In this document: positions 1 through 9,025 of the stretch, piece by piece
Layout: the number at the start of each line of letters is the position of its first letter
Position numbering within the stretch: the stretch's first letter is position 1
The notes under the pieces: model-generated
What the model saw: the letters and a program-made list of their open reading frames with translations, nothing else
What the model was told of the DNA's origin: nothing
Database searches by the model: none
Assembly (NCBI GenBank): GCA_964501335.1
Contig: CAZCTC010000054.1
Coordinates: 1-53,852 of the forward strand
From: CAZCTC01 sp964501335
GTDB lineage: Bacteria; Chloroflexota; Anaerolineae; B4-G1; SLSP01
Length of the DNA: 53,852 nt
Reading direction: 5' to 3'
Position numbers and translations under genes: made by a program

Positions 1-214
1 TTGAATGAGGTCTGAGACCTATTGAATGAGGTCCGGGGACCTATTGAATGAGGTCTGAGACCTCTTGAATGAGGTCCGGGGACCTATTGAATGAGGTCTG
101 GGACCTATTGAATGAGGTCTGAGACCTATTGAATGAGGTCCGGGGACCTATTGAATGAGGTCCGGGGACCTATTGAATGAGGTCCGGGACCTATTGAATG
201 AGGTCCGGGACCGG
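1..214. repeat. Tandem repeat array, ten units of 21-22 bp
   Basis: Ten head-to-tail units each begin TTGAATGAGGTC and end GACCTA or a close variant. Unit starts are at 1, 22, 44, 65, 87, 108, 129, 151, 173 and 194. Each unit contains an interrupted palindrome, AGGTC-CGGG-GACCT or AGGTC-TGA-GACCT. Two unit types (TCTGAGACC and TCCGGGGACC) alternate in the first four copies. The array starts at the window edge, so its true length is unknown. There are no unique spacers, so it is not a CRISPR. It lies just downstream of the minus-strand gene ending at 266. No function is known to me. Confidence 0.95.
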
Positions 215-265
215 AATGAAGTGGTTGCCAGGGTCGATGATGACGTTGGGGGGGGAATATTCAGG

Positions 266-1240
266 TCAAGGGGTCGGAATGATGCGGGTGGAGAGGAGGA
301 TTTTTTCGAACAGCGGCAAATAAGAGGCGGCGAGTGGTTTGATGGCAGCCGCATTGATGAGATAGATAGAGGGATCGGCCCAGACGAGGGCTTGAAATTG
401 GGAAAATTCCCAGCCGGTTTGTCGTTTGTCATACCATTGGTAATACTGCACATGGGTCGGTTGATTTTTATTTAACAGGAATTGGATTTCCTGTAAGGGG
501 GTGAAGGTGTTATAGTTTTGGGCGATTTCGGTCAGCCTATCGGCCACAATTTGATCCATGGTGATATCCCCGAGCGTGATCAGGGAAATTTTTCGGTAGC
601 TGATGGAAGGACGATAGTTTTTATAGTTCGATTGAGGGGGAGCCAGGAGCCGGAATTTTTTTGTATCGGCAAAGCGGTATTCCCAGGGGGTATTTTCGGG
701 CAATTCGATGGAGATCCCGGTGTTTTCATCGAAAAAACTGCGATTTTTTAGTTTCATTTCGGGCATGATAAAGCGTAAGGATTGGACTATCTGTTCAATA
801 AGGGGGATAAAAGTGGTCTGTAAGGTCTCCGGTGCGGTTCCGGTTATGCGTGCTACCAGACAGGGGAGATGAATAAAGAGTTGATACTGGATCCATTCTT
901 CTTCGGAATCTGTATCTTTATATTTCAGGATATTTACGACTGCCGGTTGTCCGTCTACGGTTGTTTCATCATGATGTAATAGAAGCCGGTGTTCTGGTTG
1001 GAGATCCCTCAAAGGTTGAGCTAACTGGCGATAGGCTTGAGATTCGGTCGGCAGGACAGGAATTAATTGGACAGTCAGGCGGAGGGGATTGCTTTTGGCG
1101 GAGGGGGCGGTATGCATATAGACGACGGTGTCGTTGGATTCTTTTTCTATTTTCCAATCGATGGGTAATTCGAGAGATATGCGCGTTAAGGGGCTGAAAA
1201 AATGTTGAACGAGGGAATGGGTGTTGGATAACGGCGCCAT
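266..1240 (-). CDS. Hypothetical protein with two DcrB/PsbP-like domains
   Basis: A 324-residue protein with no signal peptide or membrane segment that I can see. It appears to be made of two related halves, about residues 15-160 and 165-324. Each half opens with an F/L-x-ISIELP-type strand (ISLELPIDWK near residue 22, ISIELPENTP near residue 174) and ends with a helix followed by a short hydrophobic strand. That pattern resembles the DcrB/PsbP-like (DUF1795) fold, but I cannot confirm it without a profile search. The start is supported by AAAGGAGAGG upstream of the ATG. The gene sits between the tandem repeat array and a hairpin element, with no obvious functional partner. Confidence 0.7.
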   Translation of the reverse strand: MAPLSNTHSLVQHFFSPLTRISLELPIDWKIEKESNDTVVYMHTAPSAKSNPLRLTVQLIPVLPTESQAYRQLAQPLRDLQPEHRLLLHHDETTVDGQPAVVNILKYKDTDSEEEWIQYQLFIHLPCLVARITGTAPETLQTTFIPLIEQIVQSLRFIMPEMKLKNRSFFDENTGISIELPENTPWEYRFADTKKFRLLAPPQSNYKNYRPSISYRKISLITLGDITMDQIVADRLTEIAQNYNTFTPLQEIQFLLNKNQPTHVQYYQWYDKRQTGWEFSQFQALVWADPSIYLINAAAIKPLAASYLPLFEKILLSTRIIPTP

Positions 1241-1680
1241 GGAATCCTCTCCTTTTCAGGTTCCCCGCTGTGTGATTAGCATTCTAGCGTCCTGCATAGG
1301 GTATTTTCCCCGGCTGGTGTGGTCGTTCATGGTTTTATTTTACGATCAGTTTTTTTTACGCCCCGCAAATAGCTTTTTTGGGTAAGAAGCAACGCGCAGG
1401 AGGGAAGAGAGTTTTTTTGTTTGTGTTTTGGTGCGCTTTCTGAAGCGCACCAAAACACAGGCTTTTTTCCTGCTTTTCGGGGGGCATCGCACAGGTTGGT
1501 GTTTTTATTCATTTTGGCGGCGGCTTCAGAAAGCAGCCGCCAAAATGGATTATAAGTCAGGAGTTAGTATATAGCGGGCTCAGCGGTTCTACAATGTACT
1601 GAGGCGTAAAAATAGGACAGTCAAGGTACAGTGGGGGCGAAAAAAGTACAGTCAAAGGGGAAATCGTGTGGGATTGAGGG
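1241..1680. repeat. Intergenic hairpin element with a second hairpin
   Basis: No gene is seen here. About 1350-1492 is a copy of the dispersed hairpin element in the forward orientation: a CCCCGCAAA box, an ACGCGCAGG box, GAGAGTTTTTTTGTTTG, then a perfect 17-bp stem (1422-1438 with 1443-1459) around a TTTCTGAA apex, then GGCTTTTTTCC. A second hairpin at 1510-1546 (CATTTTGGCGGC paired with GCCGCCAAAATG) carries TTCAGAAA in its loop. The minus-strand reading frame across it (1327-1512) has its composition set by the repeat and is not called as a gene. Confidence 0.8.
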
Positions 1681-2328
1681 TTAATGGTTTTTGTTTTGCA
1701 TACGGCGGGCATAAGCCAGCACTTCAGCGCGATTTTGCAGATGCAGATGTTCCATAATTTCGCCCATGTGGTATTTGATAGTACGTTCCGTCAGGCCCAG
1801 GGCGGCGCCAATTTCTTTATAGGTCATCTTTTGAGCGGCGAGATTGAGGATCTGGTGTTGCCGGGAGGTGAGGCCGGTCAGCCGGTTTTCTTCGGTGGGG
1901 GGATTGATGGTGGGCTGCCGGGCAAATTCCCCCAAGATTTTTTTGGCGAGTCCGGGGGCAAGGGGGACTTCGCCCTGCTCCAGGTCCAGGATCATTTGCA
2001 GGAAGTCAGGGGTGTCGAGTGTTTTGAGCAGGTAGCCGCCGGCTCCGCTTTTGATGGCTTCGAAGAGGATTTCGTCGTCTTCGGCCATGGTGAGCATGAC
2101 GATTTTTATCTGAGGAAATTCGGCTTTGATGAGGCGGGTGGCGGTCAGGCCGTCGCAGCGGGGCATGTGGACATCCATCAAGATGGTGTCGGGGTGAAGG
2201 GTGCGGCTCTGTTGCAGGGCTTCCAGGCCGTCGTGCGCGGTGCCGATGACGAGGATGTCGTTGCGGGTGAGGAGATCTTTGAGACCGTCGGTGAAGAGGG
2301 GATGATCGTCTACCAGTAACATGCGCAT
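1681..2328 (-). CDS. NarL/FixJ (LuxR-type) response regulator
   Basis: A 215-residue two-domain response regulator. The receiver domain (about 1-120) has the acidic pair D7-D8, the phospho-acceptor D52 in LMDVHMP, T80 and K102 (LLKT). A LuxR-type helix-turn-helix follows at about 148-213, with LTSRQHQILNLAAQ and YKEIGAALGLTERTIKYH. It should be phosphorylated by a histidine kinase and act as a DNA-binding transcription factor. The natural partner is the HisKA_3-type kinase transcribed just upstream on the same strand (2653-4332), the class normally paired with NarL regulators. The start has AAGGAG about 7 nt upstream. Its targets are unknown. Confidence 0.95.
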   Translation of the reverse strand: MRMLLVDDHPLFTDGLKDLLTRNDILVIGTAHDGLEALQQSRTLHPDTILMDVHMPRCDGLTATRLIKAEFPQIKIVMLTMAEDDEILFEAIKSGAGGYLLKTLDTPDFLQMILDLEQGEVPLAPGLAKKILGEFARQPTINPPTEENRLTGLTSRQHQILNLAAQKMTYKEIGAALGLTERTIKYHMGEIMEHLHLQNRAEVLAYARRMQNKNH

Positions 2329-2652
2329 GAAAGGCTCCTTGTGTTCTATAGAGTCAGATTACTGATGCAGTGATTCACTTCTTTTATTTACGACCGGTTT
2401 GTTGCGGCCCGCAAAAGGCTTTTTTCAGTTAAGATCCGACGCGCTTGAGGGGGGGAGAGAGTTTTTTTGTTTGTATTTTCGCGCGCTTCAGAAAGCGTGC
2501 GAAAATACCGGCTTTTTTTCTCCTGTTTTCAAGGCAGCGTTGTTTTAATTATAAGGATATCAGGGTGGATGAGAAATTGGAGGCGGTGTTTGTGTAGGGG
2601 CGGCCCGATGTGGCCTTCCTCGATCCAGAAGTTTTGCGCGCTAACCGTTCTT
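2329..2652. repeat. Hairpin element between kinase and regulator
   Basis: No gene. About 2385-2535 is a forward-oriented copy of the dispersed element: GGCCCGCAAAAGGC, a CCGACGCGC box, GAGAGAGTTTTTTTGTTT, then a 16-bp stem (2473-2488 with 2493-2508, one G-T mismatch) around TTCAGAAA, then CCGGCTTTTTTTC. A short fragment at 2592-2615 (GTGTAGGGGCGGCCCGATG and onwards) matches a second dispersed repeat seen at 33315-33338 with one difference. The element separates the kinase from its regulator and could change the ratio of the two transcripts; that is inference. Confidence 0.75.
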
Positions 2653-4332
2653 TTATGAGGGTGGGAGGGGGACGATGATGGTGATGCGGGTGCCTTGATT
2701 GGGGGTGGAGGCCACTTCAAGCCGGCCGTGAAGTTCTTGCGTGCGTTCGCGCATGAAGCGCAGGCCGAAGGTAGGACTGTTGTCGGTGATTTGTTGGGGA
2801 TCGAAGCCCTGTCCGTCGTCGGCAATGACGATGTGGAGCTGATCCGTTTGGCGGGCCAGGGTGATGTCGATCCGGGTGGCGTGGGCATATTTGCGCACAT
2901 TGGTGAGAGCTTCCTGGATGATGCGCAGCAGTTGGACTTCGACGGTGGGGGAGAGGCTTAATGGATCGATATCCGGCGCGATTTGCAGGTCTGTGTGGAT
3001 GCTGTAGTTGCGGGTGAACTGGATCAGGTACTGTTCCAGGGCGTGGAGGAAGGCTGTTTCCAGGCCGTCGACGGCCCGGATGCCGAGAAGATATTCGCGG
3101 ATGTCGGTATGGGCATCGTGGGTTACGGCGGCCAGATTGATGAGATAGGAATCGACTTCGGTTATCTGGTCTCTGGCGAGCAGTTCGCGGGCGATCTGGA
3201 CGCGCATTTTGACATAGCCCAGTACCTGTCCGAGGCCGTCGTGTAATTCCCGGGCGAGCCAGGCTCTTTCTTCGGTCATGGCCAGAGCGCGTTGTTGTTC
3301 GATGAATTGCAGGTGGGTCTGTTTGAGCTCGGTGATGTCGCGCAGGATGATGAGACGGCCGGTTTGTAAATTGCGACGGTCGGCCAGAGGGGCGCTGCTG
3401 ATCTGATACCAGTGGGTACCGATTTCCAGTTCTACCAGATGGGGGGCGGCGGTGGTTTCGGTGATTAAAGCCGATTTATCGTGGCCGGGGAGCTGAAATT
3501 CATGTCCTATGAGGCGGGCGTGTGTCGCGTTGAGGATGGCGGCGGCGGCCGGGTTTACATCGATGATGCGGCGTTGGGAATCGAGGACGATCATGCCTTC
3601 CCGCATCTGTTCGATCATGGTTTCGCGGGCGACGGGGATGAGATCGAAGAGGCGCAGGCGCAGAAGGGCCCAGATTTGAAGGGCTCCGGTGAAGATGAAA
3701 ACGGTGGAAGAGAGGTTGTAACCGGGAATGGGGGTGATTCTCCACATTGTATAAAGGGCGTCAAAGGTGAAGGGGAGCAGGAAGCAGAGGGTGATAATGA
3801 CGGCGTTCCAGAAATAGGAGGTTCCGATTGGAAAAGCGGTCAGCAGGCGACCGCAGGCGAGTGTGATGAGTCCATAAACATAGGCGAGATTGAGCCAATA
3901 CCAGAGGCCCTTGGTGGAGGATAAAGAGGGGGTGGAGCCGGATAAGTCCAGGGCGAAGTTGTAACGATAGAGGGTGTGATAGTTGCTGGTCCATTCAAGC
4001 AGAATAGTGATGAGGGGTACGATTAAAAGCAGATGCCAGCGGGGGTATACCAACCAGCTTTTGGAATTGGTATAGGTGAAGGCGAACAGAACAGTCATGG
4101 GAGCCATGAGAACGAAGGGGACGACCTGGATGTGTCCCAGGAAGAGCCGCAGCGGGAGATCGTGGGTGATGCTGATGAGGACGTGAAGCAGCGCCCACAG
4201 CGCGGTGACGACCATTAAGAGACTGAAGGGGCGCGCGGAAGGGATCTCCCGGAAGCGGCGCATATAGAGGGCGAAGCCGATCGGGACGATCGCGGCGAAC
4301 AATTTGAGCCAGATGTAGGGCGTATATTGCAT
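2653..4332 (-). CDS. 7TM-PAS sensor histidine kinase (HisKA_3 type)
   Basis: A 559-residue membrane sensor kinase. Residues 1-225 hold about seven hydrophobic segments of the HisKA_7TM kind. A PAS domain follows at about 233-345 (MIVLDSQRRIIDVNPAAAAI). The dimerisation and phosphoacceptor region has ERAWLARELHDGLGQ, typical of the NarX/DesK (HisKA_3) class. The ATPase domain shows the N box (IIQEALTNVRKYA) and G box (DDGQGFDP). It probably senses a membrane or small-molecule signal and phosphorylates the NarL-type regulator at 1681-2328, encoded downstream on the same strand. The Shine-Dalgarno sequence is weak (AAAGAAAAA). The signal sensed cannot be told from the sequence. Confidence 0.93.
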   Translation of the reverse strand: MQYTPYIWLKLFAAIVPIGFALYMRRFREIPSARPFSLLMVVTALWALLHVLISITHDLPLRLFLGHIQVVPFVLMAPMTVLFAFTYTNSKSWLVYPRWHLLLIVPLITILLEWTSNYHTLYRYNFALDLSGSTPSLSSTKGLWYWLNLAYVYGLITLACGRLLTAFPIGTSYFWNAVIITLCFLLPFTFDALYTMWRITPIPGYNLSSTVFIFTGALQIWALLRLRLFDLIPVARETMIEQMREGMIVLDSQRRIIDVNPAAAAILNATHARLIGHEFQLPGHDKSALITETTAAPHLVELEIGTHWYQISSAPLADRRNLQTGRLIILRDITELKQTHLQFIEQQRALAMTEERAWLARELHDGLGQVLGYVKMRVQIARELLARDQITEVDSYLINLAAVTHDAHTDIREYLLGIRAVDGLETAFLHALEQYLIQFTRNYSIHTDLQIAPDIDPLSLSPTVEVQLLRIIQEALTNVRKYAHATRIDITLARQTDQLHIVIADDGQGFDPQQITDNSPTFGLRFMRERTQELHGRLEVASTPNQGTRITIIVPLPPS

Positions 4333-4407
4333 GGTTTTTCTTTAATTCCAGTTATTACCCTTGACCGGCGGGCTCTCCATTTAAGTTTTCTTGCAAGCAG
4401 AGGATTA

Positions 4408-4517
4408 GTAGACAGTAGACGGTAGACAGTAGACAGCGGATTCCCAGTCCATTTGAACCTGTAAGGCAAAGATTTTTTGCTGTCTACTGTCTACTGTCTA
4501 CTTGCCACTGTCTACCG
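4408..4517. repeat. Inverted GTAGACA repeat
   Basis: Short direct repeats of AGTAGAC at 4408-4437 are answered by the complementary TGTCTACTGTCTAC run at 4479-4501. The arms 4415-4437 and 4479-4501 pair over 23 bp with one mismatch and enclose 41 nt. A further TGTCTAC follows at about 4509. The same 7-bp motif recurs at 28091-28120, 34736-34765 and 49911-49936. It lies between the upstream MFS gene and the kinase start. Confidence 0.85.
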
Positions 4518-4580
4518 GGTGATAGCATGCAGCTGGTCTTGAATTATGGGTTGGATTTATCGAGTGGCAACGTGAATTAT

Positions 4581-5903
4581 CTATTTGGCGGCGGTGCGGG
4601 CCTCGCCGTGGGTGACGAGCTGCATGGTGCCGGCGGCCAGGGCGAAGAAGATCACCGGCATCAGGAGGACGAGGTTGAAGTTGCCGGTAAGTTTAATCAT
4701 CCAACCATTGAGGATCGGGCCGGCAATGGCGGCGGCCTGGGAGGCGATGTAATAGAAGCCGGTATAGGCGCCGAGGGTGGCGTTGTTTTCAGCGGAATCG
4801 ATGACCATGGGCAAAGAGTTGACGTTGACCATGGCCCAGGCGCAGCCGCCGACGGCCAGGGCGGCGGCGATGACGTAATAATTGGAGAAGAGGAAGCCGG
4901 CCAGCAGCAGGGCGGCGAAGACGAGCAGGCCGATGGTGATGGATTTGCGGCGGCCGATGCGGGCGGCGATGTAGCCGCTGGGAATGGAGAAGGCGATAAA
5001 GGTAATAAAGGAGACACTGGAGAGCATGGAGGCTTCGTTTTCTTTGATCTGGAGGATGTTGACGCCATAGGAGGTGAATAAGGTCTCGACGGCGTTGTAA
5101 CCGACGAACCAGAGGAAGATCGAGAGCAAAAGGAAGCCCAGACTGGTGCGGGTTTGGGGGGGAATCAATTGTACCGATTTGCGTAAGTTCAAGAGGGTAT
5201 TGAGGCGGTCTTCTTCTTCGCGGGTCTCGCCCGGTTCGGTGAGATAGCGGGGCTCCTGGACGAAGAACATGAGAATGACGACGGAGATCCCGACCAGGAC
5301 GCTGGCCAGGATGAAGGGGAAGGTGATGTTGATTCCGTAAAGCCGGCCGCCGATCAGGGTAATGATGACGGCGCCGACGCCTCCCATGAGGTTGATGATG
5401 CCGTTGGCCTGACTGCGCAAGGGCGAGGGGGTGAGATCCGGCATCAGAGAGATGATCGGGGTGCGGTAACCGGCCATGGTGAGGATGAAGAGGGCGATCA
5501 CGGCGATGAAGAGCCATAAGGGGGCCCGGGCGGGATCGGTCGGGTTGGCTTGCATAATGAACGGAAGAATTGCAAAGGCAATGATCGAGATGGGAGCGAG
5601 CGCCAGAATGAAGGGACGGCGGCGGCCAAAACGGGTCCAGACGCGATCGCTCCAGTAACCGATGAGGGGAAGCAGGAAGAGTCCGGCGAAATTGTCCAGA
5701 GCCATAATGATGGTAGCTGTGAAAGTATCCAGCCCGAACCCATTAATGGCGGTCGTGATTTTAAAGTCGGGATTACCGGCCTGGAGGAAGATGGGGATGT
5801 AGTCGTTGTAGAGCTTCCACATGATACTGATGCCGAAAAAGCCGAAGCCGATGAGGAGAGTTTTCTTGTAGTCCAGTTTAGGCGGCGCTTGCACGTTGTC
5901 CAT
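4581..5903 (-). CDS. MFS transporter, SLC45/sucrose-transporter-like
   Basis: A 440-residue membrane protein with about twelve hydrophobic segments. After the second helix it carries GYWSDRVWTRFGRRRPFI (residues 82-99), the long form of the MFS loop 2-3 signature seen in SLC45 and plant/bacterial sucrose and disaccharide transporters. The equivalent loop in the second half is ARIGRRKS. A hydrophilic linker (EPGETREEEDRL) separates the two six-helix halves. It probably imports a sugar or glycoside by cation symport. The substrate is inferred only from the family. The start has AAGGAG upstream. No glycosidase gene is adjacent. Confidence 0.88.
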   Translation of the reverse strand: MDNVQAPPKLDYKKTLLIGFGFFGISIMWKLYNDYIPIFLQAGNPDFKITTAINGFGLDTFTATIIMALDNFAGLFLLPLIGYWSDRVWTRFGRRRPFILALAPISIIAFAILPFIMQANPTDPARAPLWLFIAVIALFILTMAGYRTPIISLMPDLTPSPLRSQANGIINLMGGVGAVIITLIGGRLYGINITFPFILASVLVGISVVILMFFVQEPRYLTEPGETREEEDRLNTLLNLRKSVQLIPPQTRTSLGFLLLSIFLWFVGYNAVETLFTSYGVNILQIKENEASMLSSVSFITFIAFSIPSGYIAARIGRRKSITIGLLVFAALLLAGFLFSNYYVIAAALAVGGCAWAMVNVNSLPMVIDSAENNATLGAYTGFYYIASQAAAIAGPILNGWMIKLTGNFNLVLLMPVIFFALAAGTMQLVTHGEARTAAK

Positions 5904-5950
5904 TTGGGGTCGGGGCTCCTTTGCTATGCTGAGATGATGAGGGGGCCGGT

Positions 5951-5979
5951 TTGGCGTTTCCCTGGTTTAGTTTTATCAT
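5951..5979 (+). promoter_or_regulatory. Candidate sigma-70 promoter for the 6028 gene
   Basis: TTGGCG (5951-5956) and TATCAT (5974-5979) are separated by 17 nt and lie about 50 nt upstream of the start codon at 6028. A good ribosome binding site (GAAGGAGAA) follows. The match is moderate and rests on spacing and position. Confidence 0.4.
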
Positions 5980-6027
5980 AAATATCTCGAGTGGCAAGTG
6001 ATGTGAAACGAAGGAGAATCGCGAACG

Positions 6028-8829
6028 ATGAAGCCAGGGATTTTTTCATTGCTGACGGCTTGCGGTATCGGCCTTGCGGCTTTGGGCGGTCTGGTGTTCG
6101 GCCTTGGAGGAGGGGGGCCGGCGCTGGCGCGCCAGGCGGAGGAATCAGTCACGGGGCCGCGCCGTTTGGGCGCGCCTTTTATTATCAATGAAGTGGATTC
6201 CGATCAGAACAGTTCGGATACCGCCGAGTTCATTGAGATCTACGATGGCGGAACGGGGAATCTTTCGCTGACCGGAACGGTGATGGTGCTGTTCAATGGG
6301 ACGGGGGATGTGGTCTATCGGGCCTACGACCTCGACGGTTACGGCACGGATGCCGGCGGTTATTTTGTGATCGGTTCGGTGGCGTCGGCGGAGTATTATG
6401 TGGCGCCGGGAACTTCGGGCTGGTTGCAGAACGGCCCGGATGCGGTGGCGCTCTATACGGGCAATGCGGCGGATTTCCCGAACGGGACGACGGTGACGGC
6501 GACCAATTTGAGCAATCTGATCGATGCCCTGGTCTATAACAACGATGGGACGACGGATGCGGAGTTGCAGGTGTTGCTCAATGCCGGCCAGCCGCAGGTG
6601 AATGAGAACGGCCGCAGTGCGGGCACCACGCATTCCAACCAGCGCTGTCCCAATGGATCGGGGGGCGCGCGCAATACCGCGACCTATTATCAGAATGCGC
6701 CGACCGCCCATACGGTCAATCTCTGCCCGATCCAATACGATGCGATTATTTTGAAGAGCGGACCGATCACGTTGGCGCCGGGATCGGATATCACCTATAC
6801 GTTGACCTACTCGGAGGCGGGAGTGGCGGCCTTGAGCGGGGTGGTGATCACCGATATCCTGCCGGCGGGCTTCACGTATGTTTCCGATACCAGCGGGTTG
6901 ACGTTGACGAGCCTTTCGCCGCTGGTATGGGAGGTGGGGACGTTGCCGGGATTGACCCGGCGCAGCTTTACGGTGCGGGTGACCGCGCCGTTGTCGGTGG
7001 TTTCGCGGGTGACCAATACGGCGTTGATCGCTTCGGTGGAGCCGGATGCGGCTCCGGGCAGCAATACGGCGAGTTACGGCACGGATGTGGTGATTCCGGC
7101 GGATTACGATCTGGCGGTTTATCAGCAGGTGAGCGCTTCGGAGCTCTTTATCTCGGGGACGGCGCAGCTGCTTACCTATACCGTGCGGGTGGTCAACGCT
7201 TCCATTATGACCGATGCGACGGCTTTTACGGTGACGGATGTCTTGCCGGAAGGTTTTATCTATGTGAGCGATGACAGCGGGGTGGTGGTGACCGGCACGG
7301 GAGAGACGACCAGCCCTTTGAGATGGTCTTTTGGAACGCTGGCGCGCAACAGTACCCGCATTTTCCATGTTGTGATCTCGGTGCCGACCTATGGAGCGAG
7401 CGGGCCCTATGCCAATTTGTTGGGGTTGACCTGTGCTCCGGTGGACGGCCAGTTGAACAACAATGTGTCGCAGGGGAGCGCGGTGCAGATCTGGCGGATG
7501 ATGGATCTGACGCAGGCTCGCGGGATGGAACCGGGTACGCAAGTCTGGACGCATGGCTATATCAATTTCCCGCCGGGCCTGATGCACAATGCGACTCAAT
7601 TGCGGGATGAGTTTATGATGCAGGAGGCCCCGGTCGGTTCGGCGGGGATGGCGGTTTTCTTCTCGGGATCGTTGACCAAATTCCCTTCTTACCAGATCGG
7701 GGATGAGGTTGAAGTGCATGGGGTGCTGACTGAATATGCCGGGAAGCTGGAGATTGCGGTTTTAAATGTCATCGATGTCATGGCCACGGGAAATCATGAG
7801 ACCATGGAGCCCTTCGATCGGTTGACCGGCCAGATCGATGAACATACGGAGGGATTGTTGTTGCGCACGGAGGGCACTGTCATTACCGTGACCAGCATGA
7901 AGCTTTCCATCAACGACGGCAGCGGGGTGATCGATGTGTTTCGGGATGTGGATATTCCGAATCTGGCATTCCTGGGACGTTACAGCGTTGGGGATAAAGT
8001 GCGGGCAGTCGGGGTCAGCACGCAATATGATCCGACGCCGCCTTATGAAAGCGGTTATGAGTTAGGAATCCGCTATCGCAGCGATGTGTTGGTCTATCCG
8101 CGGGTGATCAGCGTCTTCCCGGCGGTCAATGCTTCAGATGTGTTGACCAATGCGGTGATCAGTGTGACGTTCAATACGACGATGACCAATATCGACGCCA
8201 ATACCTTTATGGTGCAGGATTCGGAGGGCCAGCTGGTGCCGGGGTTGGTGACCTATACGGCCGGGACGCACAGCGCGCAGTTCCGCCCGGTGGGGGCCTG
8301 GAATTTGAACACGCGCTATATGGTGCAGCTCAATCCGGAGCTGACGGCGGAAGAGGGGCTGACGATGACCGACAGTTTCGGGTGGTATTTCTCGACGCAG
8401 ATGTTCCCGAACCTTTCCAGTTCATCCAATCAGGCCGGGACGAGCGATCGTCTGGTGCCGGGCTCCCTGGTCACTTATACCCTGCTGCTTTCCAACCAGG
8501 GGTATGGGGATGCCACCGTCATGGTGACGGATGTGTTGCCGTCGTATTACACATTGGTGGATCGCATGGATATGACGGCCGGGGCCAACGGCCTGTTGAC
8601 CTGGCAGGGGTTGGTGACCGAGCAGGTAGATGTGCCGTTGCATTTTGTGGTGCGGGTGGTGCCGCTGACGTCGCTGCCGCCGGGATTGACGGTGCTCAGC
8701 ACGACGATGCAAGTGAACGATGGTTTCAATCCGGTGTGGTCTATTTCGGATGCGCGGCCGCCGACGGTAATTAAGTATGTGGTGGAGTTGCCGGTGGTGC
8801 AGCGGAAGGCGGAGGGGAAGCGGTTCTAA
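6028..8829 (+). CDS. Large secreted protein: lamin-tail, DUF11, OB-fold and Ig-like domains
   Basis: A 933-residue exported protein. A signal peptide with a long hydrophobic core ends near residue 35 (GGPALA-RQ). A lamin-tail-like domain follows at about 50-200 (FIINEVDSDQNSSDTAEFIE). Two DUF11-type domains lie at about 235-350 and 355-490 (VVITDILPAGFTYVSDTSG, FTVTDVLPEGFIYVSDDSG). Next is a YhcR-like OB-fold region at about 490-690 (YQIGDEVEVHGVLTEYAGKL and YSVGDKVRAVGVS), then a Big_5/SbsA-type Ig domain at about 690-795, and a third DUF11 domain at about 800-915. The C-terminus (VVELPVVQRK) resembles the tail of the phosphatase at 43747. It is probably a cell-surface or extracellular protein, and the combination recalls extracellular nuclease-associated modules, but no catalytic domain is visible. 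Confidence 0.85.
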   Translation: MKPGIFSLLTACGIGLAALGGLVFGLGGGGPALARQAEESVTGPRRLGAPFIINEVDSDQNSSDTAEFIEIYDGGTGNLSLTGTVMVLFNGTGDVVYRAYDLDGYGTDAGGYFVIGSVASAEYYVAPGTSGWLQNGPDAVALYTGNAADFPNGTTVTATNLSNLIDALVYNNDGTTDAELQVLLNAGQPQVNENGRSAGTTHSNQRCPNGSGGARNTATYYQNAPTAHTVNLCPIQYDAIILKSGPITLAPGSDITYTLTYSEAGVAALSGVVITDILPAGFTYVSDTSGLTLTSLSPLVWEVGTLPGLTRRSFTVRVTAPLSVVSRVTNTALIASVEPDAAPGSNTASYGTDVVIPADYDLAVYQQVSASELFISGTAQLLTYTVRVVNASIMTDATAFTVTDVLPEGFIYVSDDSGVVVTGTGETTSPLRWSFGTLARNSTRIFHVVISVPTYGASGPYANLLGLTCAPVDGQLNNNVSQGSAVQIWRMMDLTQARGMEPGTQVWTHGYINFPPGLMHNATQLRDEFMMQEAPVGSAGMAVFFSGSLTKFPSYQIGDEVEVHGVLTEYAGKLEIAVLNVIDVMATGNHETMEPFDRLTGQIDEHTEGLLLRTEGTVITVTSMKLSINDGSGVIDVFRDVDIPNLAFLGRYSVGDKVRAVGVSTQYDPTPPYESGYELGIRYRSDVLVYPRVISVFPAVNASDVLTNAVISVTFNTTMTNIDANTFMVQDSEGQLVPGLVTYTAGTHSAQFRPVGAWNLNTRYMVQLNPELTAEEGLTMTDSFGWYFSTQMFPNLSSSSNQAGTSDRLVPGSLVTYTLLLSNQGYGDATVMVTDVLPSYYTLVDRMDMTAGANGLLTWQGLVTEQVDVPLHFVVRVVPLTSLPPGLTVLSTTMQVNDGFNPVWSISDARPPTVIKYVVELPVVQRKAEGKRF

Positions 8830-8844
8830 AACGTGAAACGTAAA

Positions 8845-9015
8845 CCATATTTTCGGCGGCTTTCTGATGCCGCCGAAAATATGGTAAGAATAACTCTCTT
8901 CCCATCCAGCGTGTCGCATCTGGCCGGGAAAGAGTTATGTGCGGGACGCTAAAAATACCTACCGTACAGGTCGAAAAAGTTTTCGGCGGTCTTTCGAGAC
9001 CGCCGAAAACTTTTT
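8845..9015. terminator. Two strong hairpins between convergent genes
   Basis: 8845-8884 is a 16-bp perfect hairpin (CCATATTTTCGGCGGC with its complement) around TTTCTGAT. It is followed by reverse-oriented element flanks: AACTCTCTTCCC, GTGTCGC, GGCCGGGAAAG and GCGGGACGCTAA, reaching about 8951. The second hairpin, 8974-8992 with 8997-9015, is a perfect 19-bp stem closed by TTCG. It is flanked by A- and T-rich ends and lies 10 bp past the 3' end of the minus-strand Ig gene. Both could stop transcription from the two converging genes. Confidence 0.7.
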
Positions 9016-9025
9016 AAGACCATTT

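Noticed and set aside
1..214. CRISPR array
   Set aside because: Units are directly adjacent with no unique spacers and there are no cas genes in the window.
1327..1512. Small proteins encoded across hairpin elements (also 49894-50100)
   Set aside because: The two predicted peptides share KHKQKNSL and SCA-LT motifs only because both read through the same repeated DNA. The frame is not conserved in other copies.
6145..7719. Minus-strand frame of 524 codons inside the DUF11 protein gene
   Set aside because: The product is Arg/His-rich with no recognisable domain; the plus-strand protein has signal peptide and repeat domains.
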